Shown: positions 52,413-62,720 of the stretch, in pieces
Position numbering within the stretch: position 1 is the first letter of the stretch
How the letters are laid out: every line of letters starts with the position of its first letter
Origin: Sphingomonas echinoides
GTDB lineage: Bacteria; Pseudomonadota; Alphaproteobacteria; Sphingomonadales; Sphingomonadaceae
Assembly (NCBI RefSeq): GCF_029623395.1
Contig: NZ_JAPYKK010000001.1
Span: forward strand, 1-64,000
Direction: 5' to 3'
Length of the DNA stretch: 64,000 nucleotides
Notes under the pieces: model-generated
What the model saw: only the letters and a program-made list of their open reading frames with translations
Told to the model about the DNA's origin: nothing
Databases searched by the model: none
Position numbers and translations under genes: made by a program

Positions 52413-53411
52413 TCATAACCGTGCAGGCGCCTTTTTCGGGCGTGCAAGATGGAGTTCACGGTTGACGAAGTCGATCCGGACTTGTCCGAACAACTGCAAT
52501 GCATCCATCCCAAGAAGCAAGGCGGGCCGGTCCGCCAAGCCAAGCCGCGTGAACGGGGCGGCGTCCGAAAAGGCGATCGGCAGGTTCGCTAATTCGATCT
52601 CGCCGATCTTTACCCCCGTCACGATGCTGTATTGCGCCTGCAGCGTGGCTCCGGTGACGCTAAGCAGACTTACCGAGGTCATCGGACCGCTGCTCTTGGC
52701 GACGAGCCGCTGGAGCGCGATATTTCCCATGCTGACGACCGCCCCGGTATCGATCACCACGCGGATTCTTTGTCCACCATAGCGTGCATCAGTGACGACG
52801 AGCTGACCGAACAGGTTCTTGGCGCGAATGACAATGTCGTCGCGACCAAAACGCTCGAGCCGGGTTCGGCGTGTTGCCGGGGTTACGGTCATTACGTTAC
52901 GCGCGAAATCGATCTGAATCGATTTCCCTTGCAACGTATCAATACCGACAAGCCCGGGCGCCCCCAGATGGCGTTCGAACAACACCGGCGCCTCGATGCG
53001 GGATCCCGTAAGATGCGCTCCCACCTTGGGCGATCCCACGACGATCATCGGGACCAATACAGTCCCAACGGGAACCGTTCCCGCCATCGCGGTTACGCGA
53101 ACCCGTGGCCCCGGCGACAGCTGCAATCGCGTCGCCAGTTCCTGCGACAGCACGGTCCGCTCCGACCCGGTGTCGACGATGAACGGAAACGGGCCGTCGT
53201 CGCCGATCTCGACCGGCACCGTCATGCGCGTCTGGTCGATCCCGAAACCGAGCTCTTCCGCCAACGCGTGCTGCTCCGTTGGCTGGTCTTCAGTCTGAGG
53301 TTGTACCGGTGTTTTCGGTTGGAAGGTTTCCTGCGGCAGGGGCTGCACTACGGTCAGGATGGAGCCGAGCGAGGCGACCACCGGAGCGGCAAGAAGCAAC
53401 GCCAGAAACAT
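52413..53411 (-). CDS. Double retropepsin-like aspartic protease
   Basis: 332 aa with a hydrophobic N-terminus (MFLALLLAAPVVASLG) acting as signal peptide or anchor and a Gln/Pro-rich linker. Two retropepsin-like halves follow, each with its own DTG: FIVDTGSERTVL (Asp80) and VVIDTGAVVSMGN (Asp221). A single chain could therefore form a pepsin-like two-domain active site. Hydrophobic psi-loop residues (LVGIDTLQG and LLLGMDALQ) match the family. Substrate unknown, probably periplasmic. Confidence 0.85.
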   Translation of the reverse strand: MFLALLLAAPVVASLGSILTVVQPLPQETFQPKTPVQPQTEDQPTEQHALAEELGFGIDQTRMTVPVEIGDDGPFPFIVDTGSERTVLSQELATRLQLSPGPRVRVTAMAGTVPVGTVLVPMIVVGSPKVGAHLTGSRIEAPVLFERHLGAPGLVGIDTLQGKSIQIDFARNVMTVTPATRRTRLERFGRDDIVIRAKNLFGQLVVTDARYGGQRIRVVIDTGAVVSMGNIALQRLVAKSSGPMTSVSLLSVTGATLQAQYSIVTGVKIGEIELANLPIAFSDAAPFTRLGLADRPALLLGMDALQLFGQVRIDFVNRELHLARPKKAPARL

Positions 53412-53452
53412 TCCTGCAAGCTACGCTCGTTCCGCCTCCTGAACAAGCAACG

Positions 53453-55882
53453 TCAGTCGACCCGCATGGCTTCCGCCGCGAGCACTTCGGCTTCCTCCAA
53501 CAAGGCATCGTCGGACATTCCCTGCGCGACTTTCTCCCGACCGATCAGCGTCAGCACCGGGACCGCTAGCGGTGAAATGCGCGGCAGATCGACGTGCAGC
53601 ATCGTATCCGCCGCACGGTCGAGCAGATTGGCGAGCCGCCCGACATCAGTCATGCGAGCACGCGCATCCGCCCATGCCGCTTGCAGCAGGATATGCGCCG
53701 GCTCGTACTTTCGCAGCACGTCGTAGATCAGGTCGGTGGAGAAGGTAACTTGCCGGCCGGTCTTGCGTTTCCCCGGGATCTGGCGCTCGACCAGCCCGCC
53801 AATCACCGCGACTTCGCGGAACGCACGTTTGAGCAGCGCGGATTGCTGCACCCAGTCGACGAACTCGTCCTCCAGAATATCGGGCGAGAACAGCGCGCGC
53901 GGATCAGGAATGGGATCGAGTCCGAAACAGGCGAGCGCATAATCGTTGGAAACGAAGCCGATCGGCCGCAGCCCCTGCGTTTCCATGCGCCGCGTGACCA
54001 GCATGCCAAGCGACTGGTGTGCGTTCCACCCCTCGAAACTGTAGGCGACCATGTAGTGGCGCCCCTCGCGCGGGAACGTCTCGACCAGCAACTGGCCCGG
54101 GCTTGGCAGGATGGAACGGGCCTGCTGCACCTCCAACCATTCGCGTACGTCATCAGGAAAGCGCGCCCATTCGGACGGGTCGGCGAGGAACCCCCGCACC
54201 CGATCCGCCAGGTTGGTCGACAGCGGCATTCGCGACCCGCCGTAGCTCGGAATCCGCGCAGGCCGAGCGGTGGCGCGGACGACCAGATCCTCGGTATCGA
54301 TCCGTTCGACTTCCAGGCTCATCCCAGCGAAAAAAAAGGTATCGCCGGGACTCATCGTCGCGGCGAACGCTTCTTCGACTCGCCCGAGCGTACGCCCGTT
54401 CTTGAAGCGAACGCTGAGCATCGTCGCCTCGACGATGATCCCGGCGTTGAGCCGATGTTGCGCGATGAATTTGGGATGCGTGATTCTCCACATCCCGTCC
54501 GTGTCCTGGGTCAGCCGCTTGAACTTGTCGTAGGCCTGAAGCGCATATCCCCCGTCGCGAACGAAGTGCAGCACTTGGTCGAACGTCTCCGCGGTCAGCG
54601 CGGAATAGGGCAGCGCGGACCGGATCTCGTCGAGCAGCACCGCCTGATCAAACGGTGCGGCGCAGGCACACGCCATCACATGCTGCGCGAGGACGTCGAG
54701 CGCACCCATGCGAAAGACGTCAGCGTCAAGCTCACCAGCTTCCACCGCATCCAGTGCGGCGCGCGCCTCCAGATATTCGAAGCGATTACCAGGGACGACG
54801 ATTGCCTCCGAAGATTCGTCCAGCCTGTGGTTGGAACGGCCAATCCGTTGCAACAACCGCGACGATCCCTTGGGCGCCCCCATCTGGATCACACAATCGA
54901 CATCGCCCCAATCTACGCCAAGATCCAAGCTCGCGGTCGCGACCAATCCGCGGAGCTTTCCGTCCGCCATCGCGCCTTCGACTTTGCGGCGTGCCTCCAA
55001 ACTGAGCGAACCGTGATGGACACCAAGCGGCAGGTTCATCGCATTGGCCTTCCACAAATCCTGGAAAATCAATTCGGCAAGGGCGCGGGTATTGCAGAAG
55101 ACAATCGTGGTCTTGTGCGTCTCAATTTCAGCGATCACTTGTTCGGCGGCGTAACGCCCCGAATGGCCCGACCAGGGAATGCGGCCCTCGGGCAGCAGGA
55201 TTGCGATGTTCGGCGGCGCACCGGGATCGCCCTGCACCAGCGTCACCGTATCGATGTCGCCATCGGGGGCGAGCCACGCGCGGTAGCCGTCAGGGTCTGC
55301 AACCGTCGCGGACAGCGCGACACGACGCAAACCGGGGGCGATCGCCTGCAGCCGTGCCATTCCCAGAGAGAGCAGGTCGCCGCGCTTTCCGGTTGCAAAA
55401 GCATGGACCTCGTCGACGACAATCGTCTTCAACCCGGCAAACATCGTCGCGGCATCGGGGTAGCTAAGCAACAGGCTGAGCGATTCAGGCGTGGTCAGCA
55501 GGATTTGCGGAGGGCGAATGCGCTGCCGCGCCTTGCGGTCGCTGGGGGTATCGCCCGTACGCGTCTCAATCCGGATATCCAGCCCCATTTCCTCAACCGG
55601 CGCGAGCAGGTTACGCTGGATATCAACCGCGAGGGCCTTGAGCGGGGAAACGTAGAGCGTGTGAAGCCCTTCGCTTGGGCTCTCGATCAGCTCGGCGAGC
55701 GTCGGCAGGAAACCGGCAAGCGTTTTACCCGCGCCCGTCGTAGCGACGAGCAACCCGTGTGCGCCGTTCCGCGCCACTGCAAGCATATCGAGTTGATGCC
55801 GACGCGGCGCCCAGCCTTTGGCCGAGAACCAGTTGGTCAGGTCAGATGGAAGAGACGACGCTGGTGGTGGCACTTGCGTCAT
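53453..55882 (-). CDS. Lhr-like, ligase-associated DEXH-box DNA helicase
   Basis: 809 aa superfamily 2 helicase. Motifs: ATTGAGKTLAGFLP (I), SPLKALAVD (Ia), LTTPESLSLLL (Ib), VVDEVHAF (II, DEVH), LSATVAD (III), ATASLDLGVDWGDVD (V) and QRIGRSNHRLDE (VI). A winged-helix/Lhr-specific region and the DUF4072-type C-terminus follow. This is the class seen with ATP-dependent DNA ligase and exonuclease genes in DNA-damage clusters, but none is adjacent here. Expected role is DNA repair in the cytoplasm. Confidence 0.92.
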   Translation of the reverse strand: MTQVPPPASSLPSDLTNWFSAKGWAPRRHQLDMLAVARNGAHGLLVATTGAGKTLAGFLPTLAELIESPSEGLHTLYVSPLKALAVDIQRNLLAPVEEMGLDIRIETRTGDTPSDRKARQRIRPPQILLTTPESLSLLLSYPDAATMFAGLKTIVVDEVHAFATGKRGDLLSLGMARLQAIAPGLRRVALSATVADPDGYRAWLAPDGDIDTVTLVQGDPGAPPNIAILLPEGRIPWSGHSGRYAAEQVIAEIETHKTTIVFCNTRALAELIFQDLWKANAMNLPLGVHHGSLSLEARRKVEGAMADGKLRGLVATASLDLGVDWGDVDCVIQMGAPKGSSRLLQRIGRSNHRLDESSEAIVVPGNRFEYLEARAALDAVEAGELDADVFRMGALDVLAQHVMACACAAPFDQAVLLDEIRSALPYSALTAETFDQVLHFVRDGGYALQAYDKFKRLTQDTDGMWRITHPKFIAQHRLNAGIIVEATMLSVRFKNGRTLGRVEEAFAATMSPGDTFFFAGMSLEVERIDTEDLVVRATARPARIPSYGGSRMPLSTNLADRVRGFLADPSEWARFPDDVREWLEVQQARSILPSPGQLLVETFPREGRHYMVAYSFEGWNAHQSLGMLVTRRMETQGLRPIGFVSNDYALACFGLDPIPDPRALFSPDILEDEFVDWVQQSALLKRAFREVAVIGGLVERQIPGKRKTGRQVTFSTDLIYDVLRKYEPAHILLQAAWADARARMTDVGRLANLLDRAADTMLHVDLPRISPLAVPVLTLIGREKVAQGMSDDALLEEAEVLAAEAMRVD

Positions 55883-55997
55883 ATGGGGCGTCGACCGGAA
55901 CGGTACCAGCCGTCCTGTGCCTCAGAGGTACGCAACCTTTGTGGCGCTCGCCCCGAGGTAATCGGCGCGCGACGAAAATGCGTCGCGCGCCGGATCA

Positions 55998-56282
55998 TCA
56001 ACGGACCGCCGCGGCCTCGTTTGCGATGACTTCGCCACGTTGTTCGGGGGTCATTGCCTGGGCATTCACGTCGGCGGCGCGGATTGCGTCTGCGCGCTCA
56101 TCGGCAGTCTCTCGCTCGGCCTTGGCGGCTTGCTCCAGGTTTTCGGCCTGTGCTTCCATCGCATCGGCGCGGTTGTCCGCTGCCTTTTCGACCTGCTTGG
56201 CGAGCTTTCCATCGCCATTTCCGCCACACGCGGCCAGCGGGAGTGAGAGCGCTGCAAGCGCGACGAACATCGTATTCTTCAT
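55998..56282 (-). CDS. Small lipoprotein with charged helical body
   Basis: 94 aa. MKNTMFVALAALSLPLAACGG is a lipoprotein signal with lipobox LAAC (Cys19). The rest is a long Ala/Glu/Lys/Asp/Arg helix (KLAKQVEKAADNRADAMEAQ and so on) likely to form a coiled coil in the periplasm. No known function. Confidence 0.75.
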   Translation of the reverse strand: MKNTMFVALAALSLPLAACGGNGDGKLAKQVEKAADNRADAMEAQAENLEQAAKAERETADERADAIRAADVNAQAMTPEQRGEVIANEAAAVR

Positions 56283-56406
56283 TGGTTAGTCCCCGTTACA
56301 CATGCCTTAACTCGGCACGCACGGGAGAACCGGCAACGCGAAAGATCGTTCCGCTTCCGCATCGGCGCAGACCGCGCGACGCGATCTGCCCCGACGTGCG
56401 GCAGCT

Positions 56407-57804
<1,398 letters not shown>

Positions 57805-57820
57805 TTTATGCTCCACTTGT

Positions 57821-57893
57821 GTTCCTGCGTAGGCAGGAACCCAGAGTTACGCGGGGCACCGTTTGAAACCTTCGACTCCTGCTTTCGCAGGAG
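57821..57893. repeat. Palindromic element in the lpdA leader (copy 1 of a direct pair)
   Basis: Contains the hairpin GTTCCTGC/GGCAGGAAC (57821-57840), then CCAGAGTTACGC, then CTCCTGC/GCAGGAG (57876-57893). The first half is repeated in the same orientation at 58215. It begins 16 bases before the lpdA start codon. Confidence 0.75.
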
Positions 57894-57902
57894 AACGCAT
57901 TT

Positions 57903-58190
57903 TCAGAACAGCGTCTCGTACAAATCCTTCAACTGCGGATTGTCCTGTTCGATCAACGCGATCTTCCAGGCCCGCCGCCACTTCTTCATCTGAAGCCCGC
58001 GATACCGCGCTGCCTCAAGATCGTCACACGCGTCGTACCAGACAAGATGCGTGCAATTGTATTGTTTGGTGAAGCCGTCGATCAACCGGTTGCGATGTTA
58101 ATAGGCTCTGGCCAGCAAGTTGCTGGTGACGCCCAGGTAGAGCGTCCCATTGCGCTGGCTTGCCATCAAATAGACGCAGCCCGGTTTCGT
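57903..58190 (-). pseudogene. GIY-YIG nuclease gene with lost start and internal stop
   Basis: The reading frame from 58190 gives KPGCVYLMASQRNGTLYLGV, TSNLLARAY, stop, HRNRLIDGFTKQYNCTHLVW and LKKWRRAWKIALIE-type sequence (MKKWRRAWKIALIEQDNP) to a normal end. This is a standard short GIY-YIG protein (variant GCVYLM...TLYLGVT). Two lesions: the start position is ACG, although an AGGAGAGG ribosome site precedes it, and codon 31 is TAA (58098-58100) where family members usually have Gln or Glu before HR. Flanked by direct palindromic repeats. Confidence 0.8.
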
Positions 58191-58214
58191 ATGACCTCTC
58201 CTGTCCTTCGTCGT

Positions 58215-58284
58215 GTTCCTGCAAGGGCAGGAACCCAGAGTTACGCAGTACAGCGTTCGAAACCCTGGGCTCTGCCTGCGCAGG
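58215..58284. repeat. Palindromic element upstream of the GIY-YIG relic (copy 2 of a direct pair)
   Basis: GTTCCTGCaaGGGCAGGAAC hairpin (58215-58234), then CCAGAGTTACGC as in copy 1, then GCCTGCGCAGGC (58273-58284). With copy 1 it brackets the GIY-YIG relic; it starts 25 bases upstream of the lost start codon and ends 15 bases after the sucB stop. Confidence 0.75.
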
Positions 58285-58299
58285 CGCGCAACGGTCAGA

Positions 58300-59550
58300 T
58301 CACAAGTCGATCAAGATCCGCGTCGGATCCTCGATAGCATTCTTGAGCGCGACGAGGAACGTCACGGCTTCGCGACCATCGATCAGCCGGTGATCGTAGC
58401 TAAGCGCCAGATACATCATCGGACGGATTACGATCTGCCCGTCGACCACGACCGGACGCTCGTCGATGCGGTGCAGCCCGAGCACCGCCGACTGCGGCGG
58501 GTTGATGATCGGGGTCGACATCAGCGAGCCGAACACGCCGCCGTTCGAGATGGTGAACGTGCCGCCCTTCATCTCGTCCATCTTGAGCGCGCCGTCTTTA
58601 GCGCGCTTGCCGAAGTCGCCAATCGTCTTCTCGATCTGCGCGACCGACATCTGGTCCGCATCGCGGATCACCGGAACGACGAGGCCACCCGGCGACGACA
58701 CCGCCACCGAGATGTCGGCGTAATCGTGATAGACGATGTCGTCGCCGTCGATCGACGCGTTGACGCTGGGAATGTCGCGCAGCGCCATGGTGGCGGCCTT
58801 CACGAAGAAGCCCATGAAGCCAAGCCGGACGCCATGCTTCTTCTCGAACAGGTCCTTGTACTTCGCGCGCGCCGCGATCACCGCGGTCATGTCGACGTCG
58901 TTGAACGTCGTGAGCATCGCGGCGGTGTTCTGCGCTTCCTTGAGGCGCTTGGCGATCGTCTGACGCAGGCGCGTCATGCGCACGCGCTCTTCCTTGCGGC
59001 CGCCCGTTGCAGCGGGTGCGGGAGCCGCGGCAGGCGCTGGCGCGGCGGCAGGGGCCGGGGTCGAGGCGGCGGCGGCGGCGACGTCGTCCTTTGTCAGGCG
59101 GCCGTCCTTGCCGGTGCCCTTGACCGTCGACGGGTCGACGCCATGCTCGAGCACCGCGCGGCGTACCGACGGGCTGAGCGCAGCGGGGCCATCGCTCGAC
59201 GACGACGGAGCCTGCTGGCCCGCGGCTGCGGCAGGAGAGTCAGAGGCGGGAGCGGCGTCTGACGTTGCAGTGACCGCCGGCTGGGCGGCAGGCGTCGATG
59301 CAGCCGCACCGTCGCCTGCGTCGATCGTCGCGAGCATCGCGCCAACCAGGACGGTGTCACCAACCTTGACCGCATGTTCGCCCATGATCCCGGCGACCGG
59401 CGACGGTACCTCGACCGAGACCTTGTCCGTCTCGAGGCTGGCGATCGGCTCGTCCGCTGCGACCTTGTCGCCAGGCTGCTTGAGCCATTCGCCGAGCGTC
59501 GCCTCGGTGATCGATTCGCCGAGTACCGGTACTGTGACTTCGGTTGCCAT
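58300..59550 (-). CDS. sucB: Dihydrolipoyllysine-residue succinyltransferase (E2)
   Basis: 416 aa from the ATG at 59550 with AGAGG upstream. An N-terminal lipoyl domain has the lipoylated Lys43 in [10 protein letters not shown] long Ala/Pro-rich linker follows, then a peripheral-subunit-binding domain ([20 protein letters not shown]) and a second Ala/Pro linker. The C-terminal catalytic domain ends [18 protein letters not shown] (catalytic His). It transfers the succinyl group to CoA within the 2-oxoglutarate dehydrogenase complex. Confidence 0.96.
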   Translation of the reverse strand: MATEVTVPVLGESITEATLGEWLKQPGDKVAADEPIASLETDKVSVEVPSPVAGIMGEHAVKVGDTVLVGAMLATIDAGDGAAASTPAAQPAVTATSDAAPASDSPAAAAGQQAPSSSSDGPAALSPSVRRAVLEHGVDPSTVKGTGKDGRLTKDDVAAAAASTPAPAAAPAPAAAPAPAATGGRKEERVRMTRLRQTIAKRLKEAQNTAAMLTTFNDVDMTAVIAARAKYKDLFEKKHGVRLGFMGFFVKAATMALRDIPSVNASIDGDDIVYHDYADISVAVSSPGGLVVPVIRDADQMSVAQIEKTIGDFGKRAKDGALKMDEMKGGTFTISNGGVFGSLMSTPIINPPQSAVLGLHRIDERPVVVDGQIVIRPMMYLALSYDHRLIDGREAVTFLVALKNAIEDPTRILIDL

Positions 59551-59566
59551 ATGCGCCTCTTTTATC

Positions 59567-59669
59567 TTCCCCGGCGAAGGCCGGGGCCCAGGTGCGCAAC
59601 GCTCGCTGATCAAGCGCCGCGCGAAATTACCTTATGCCTCACTACTGGGCCCCGGCCTGCGCCGGGGAA
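59567..59669. repeat. Inverted repeat between sucA and sucB
   Basis: TTCCCCGGCGAAGGCC and GGGGCCCAG (59567-59591) face CTGGGCCCC and GGCCTGCGCCGGGGAA (59645-59669). The arms pair over about 25 bases with few mismatches across the sucA-sucB gap. A strong structure in the transcript could affect relative expression. Confidence 0.75.
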
Positions 59670-59683
59670 GCAGTGAGGGTGAA

Positions 59684-62617
59684 TCAAACTTTCCGCGTGC
59701 GGCGAATTTCCTCGCGGACGCTGTGGCCGAGCGCATCGGCGACGAGCGCCGCCTGCTCGGTCTGGTGCCGCTTCATCAACCCGGTTGCGGGCGAGGCCGA
59801 AGCCGCACGACCCGCATAGCGCGCCCGCGTGACCGGACCGCCAACCTCGGTGAGAACCTCCTCGATGAACGGTTCGACGAAGCTCCACGCGCCGTTGTTC
59901 TTCGGCTCTTCCTGCGCCCACACCACCGTCTCGAGGTTGGGCATGCGCTTCATGCGTTCGACCAGCGGCTCGCCCGGGAAGGGATAGAGCTGCTCGACCC
60001 GTACGATCGCGGTGTTGGTATCGCCCGCTGCGTCACGCGCTTCGATCAGGTCGTAGGCGACCTTACCGGAACACAGGACGAGCCGCTTGACCTCGACGTC
60101 CGCCGGCGCGGAGGGATCGCTCAGCAACCGCTTGAAGTGGCTGTCACCGAGGAACTCGTCGACCTGCGACACCGCCATCTTGTGTCGCAACAGCGACTTG
60201 GGGGTGAAGACGATCAGCGGCTTGCGGAACGACCGATGCATTTGCCGACGCAGCAGGTGGAAATAGTTGGCCGGGGTCGTGCAGTTGGCGACCTGCATGT
60301 TGTCCTGCGCGCACAACTGCAGGAAGCGCTCGATCCGCGCTGAACTATGCTCTGGCCCCTGCCCTTCGTAGCCGTGCGGCAGCAGCATCACAAGGCCGTT
60401 GGCGCGGAGCCACTTGGCCTCGCCCGACGCGATGAACTGATCGATCATGATCTGCGCACCGTTCATGAAGTCGCCGAACTGCGCCTCCCACATGACCAAC
60501 GTCTTGGGGTCCGCGAGCGCGTAGCCATATTCGAACCCGAGCACGCCATATTCGCTCAAAGGACTGTCGAGCACCTCGAACCGGCCGTGCGGGATCGTCT
60601 CGAGCGGGCGATACTTGTGCTCATCGGTCTGGTCGACCCAGACGGCGTGGCGCTGCGAGAAGGTACCGCGGCCCGAATCCTGCCCCGACAAACGAACGCC
60701 ATAGCCTTCCGACAACAGCGACCCGAACGCCAGTGCCTCGCCGGTCGCCCAGTCGAAGCTGCGGCCCGACTTGAACATCTCGCGCTTGGCATCGAGCACG
60801 CGGTTGAGCGTCTTGTGGACGGTCAGCCCCTCGGGGATCGTCGTCAGCGTACGGCCGAGCGAGTCGAACAGCTTCTGTTCCATCCCCGTGTTGACGTTGC
60901 GACGCGCGGTCTCCGCGTCGGCCGGCGCATGGAGCCCCGACCATCGACCGGCGAACCAGTCCGCCTTGTTGGGCTTGTAGCTCGCGCCCGCCTCGAACTC
61001 GCCTTCGAGCAGCGTGGTGTACTGCTTGATGTTCTCGTCAATCCACGCGGAATCGATGACCTTCTGCTCGATCAGCTTCTTGCCGTAGATCTCGCTGACT
61101 GGCGGATGGTCCTTGATCGCCTTGTACATGAGCGGCTGCGTGAAGCCCGGCTCATCGCCTTCGTTATGACCGAAGCGGCGGTAGCACCACATGTCGATCA
61201 CGATGTCGCGATGGAATTTTTGACGGAACTCCATCGCCATTTTGGTAGCGAAGGTGACGGCTTCTGGGTCATCGCCGTTGACGTGGAAGATCGGCGCCTG
61301 GACGCCCTTGGCGACATCCGACGGATAGGGCGACGAGCGCGCGAATTGCGGACTGGTAGTGAAGCCGACCTGGTTGTTGATGATGAAGTGGACGCAGCCT
61401 CCGGTGTTATACCCGCGGATACCGGAGAAGCCGAGCGTCTCCCATACGATCCCCTGCCCCGCGAACGCCGCGTCGCCGTGGATTAGCACCGGGAGCGATG
61501 CCTTATGCTCGGTCAGGTCGTTCGCGATCGTCTGGATCGCGCGGGTCTTGCCGAGCACGACCGGATCTTCCGCTTCCAGATGCGATGGGTTGGCGACCAG
61601 CGACATGTGGACGCTGATCCCGTCAAACTCGCGGTCCGTCGAGGTGCCGAGGTGATACTTCACGTCGCCCGAACCCGCGACGTCATCGGGATTGTCCGAC
61701 CCGCCGCCGAATTCGTGGAAGATGATGCGGAACGGCTTGGCCATCACGTTGGTGAGGACGTTGAGGCGCCCGCGATGCGCCATGCCAAAGACGATCTCCT
61801 TCACGCCGAGCGAGCCACCGTATTTGATGACCGATTCGAGCGCGGGGATCATGCTCTCGCCACCGTCGAGGCCGAAGCGCTTGGTGCCGACATACTTCTT
61901 GCCGCAGAAGCGTTCCCACTGCTCGGCTTCGATCACCTTGTTGAGGATCGCCTTCTTGCCGAGGTCGGTGAACTCGATCGCCTTGTCCTTGCCTTCCATG
62001 CGGTCTTGCAGGAAACGGCGCTCCTCGACGTCGGCGATGTGCATGTATTCGAGGCCGACGTTGCCGCAATAATTGGCGCGCAGCGTGTCGATCAATTCGC
62101 GCACGGTCGCCCATTGCAGCCCCATCGTGCCGCCGAGGTAAACCGGACGATCGATGTCGCTATCAGAGAAGCCGTGATATTCGGTCTTGAGGTCGGCCGG
62201 CATCTCGCGCTGCGAAAGACCAAGCGGGTCGAGATTAGCGGCGAGGTGGCCGCGCACGCGGTACGTACGGATCAGCAGCATCGCGCGGATCGAGTCGCCT
62301 GCCGCGCGGATGATGTCGTCCTGGCTGACCGCAGGGGCCGCGGCCGGAGCAGGCTTGGCGCCGCCCTTCATGGGCTTGGGCGCGGGCTCCATCTGGGTCG
62401 GGTCGAGCGCGGCGGTCAGATCGTCCGTGGTCGACAGCGGCCACTTGGCCGACTGCCAGCTCGGACCCGAAGACGAACCCTCGAGTCCTTCGAAAAAGCC
62501 ACGCCAGGCCGGCTCAACGCTGTCCGGGGACGTGCGGAAACGCGCGTAAAGCGTCTCGATGAACGCGGGGCTGACGCCGCCTGCGATATCGCCGAAGTCC
62601 TGGTTCTCGTAGCCCAT
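59684..62617 (-). CDS. sucA: 2-oxoglutarate dehydrogenase E1 component
   Basis: 977 aa thiamine-diphosphate enzyme that decarboxylates 2-oxoglutarate and passes the succinyl group to E2. The N-terminus FGDIAGGVSPAFIETLYARF is typical. The core has GMAHRGRLNVLTNV, HGDAAFAGQGIVWETLGFS, INNQVGFTTSP and the metal-site region VNGDDPEAV. The C-terminal part has MLLPHGYEGQGPEHSSARIE and VWAQEEPKNNGAW. Length is normal for the family. It lies between sucD and sucB. Confidence 0.97.
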   Translation of the reverse strand: MGYENQDFGDIAGGVSPAFIETLYARFRTSPDSVEPAWRGFFEGLEGSSSGPSWQSAKWPLSTTDDLTAALDPTQMEPAPKPMKGGAKPAPAAAPAVSQDDIIRAAGDSIRAMLLIRTYRVRGHLAANLDPLGLSQREMPADLKTEYHGFSDSDIDRPVYLGGTMGLQWATVRELIDTLRANYCGNVGLEYMHIADVEERRFLQDRMEGKDKAIEFTDLGKKAILNKVIEAEQWERFCGKKYVGTKRFGLDGGESMIPALESVIKYGGSLGVKEIVFGMAHRGRLNVLTNVMAKPFRIIFHEFGGGSDNPDDVAGSGDVKYHLGTSTDREFDGISVHMSLVANPSHLEAEDPVVLGKTRAIQTIANDLTEHKASLPVLIHGDAAFAGQGIVWETLGFSGIRGYNTGGCVHFIINNQVGFTTSPQFARSSPYPSDVAKGVQAPIFHVNGDDPEAVTFATKMAMEFRQKFHRDIVIDMWCYRRFGHNEGDEPGFTQPLMYKAIKDHPPVSEIYGKKLIEQKVIDSAWIDENIKQYTTLLEGEFEAGASYKPNKADWFAGRWSGLHAPADAETARRNVNTGMEQKLFDSLGRTLTTIPEGLTVHKTLNRVLDAKREMFKSGRSFDWATGEALAFGSLLSEGYGVRLSGQDSGRGTFSQRHAVWVDQTDEHKYRPLETIPHGRFEVLDSPLSEYGVLGFEYGYALADPKTLVMWEAQFGDFMNGAQIMIDQFIASGEAKWLRANGLVMLLPHGYEGQGPEHSSARIERFLQLCAQDNMQVANCTTPANYFHLLRRQMHRSFRKPLIVFTPKSLLRHKMAVSQVDEFLGDSHFKRLLSDPSAPADVEVKRLVLCSGKVAYDLIEARDAAGDTNTAIVRVEQLYPFPGEPLVERMKRMPNLETVVWAQEEPKNNGAWSFVEPFIEEVLTEVGGPVTRARYAGRAASASPATGLMKRHQTEQAALVADALGHSVREEIRRTRKV

Positions 62618-62690
62618 AGCGAGTCCTCGTCACCCCGGAGCATTGGGGTCTTTAGTAGTGGGACACCGCCGCGCCCGACTGGACACGGCG

Positions 62691-62711
62691 GCCCCGGCAT
62701 GACGCCGGGGC
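62691..62711. repeat. Hairpin between sucD and sucA
   Basis: GCCCCGGC and GCCGGGGC pair around 5 bases; a shared core with the hairpins at 17.8 and 59.6 kb suggests one repeat family. No T-run follows, so it is unlikely to be a simple terminator in this operon. Confidence 0.55.
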
Positions 62712-62720
62712 GACGTGCCT

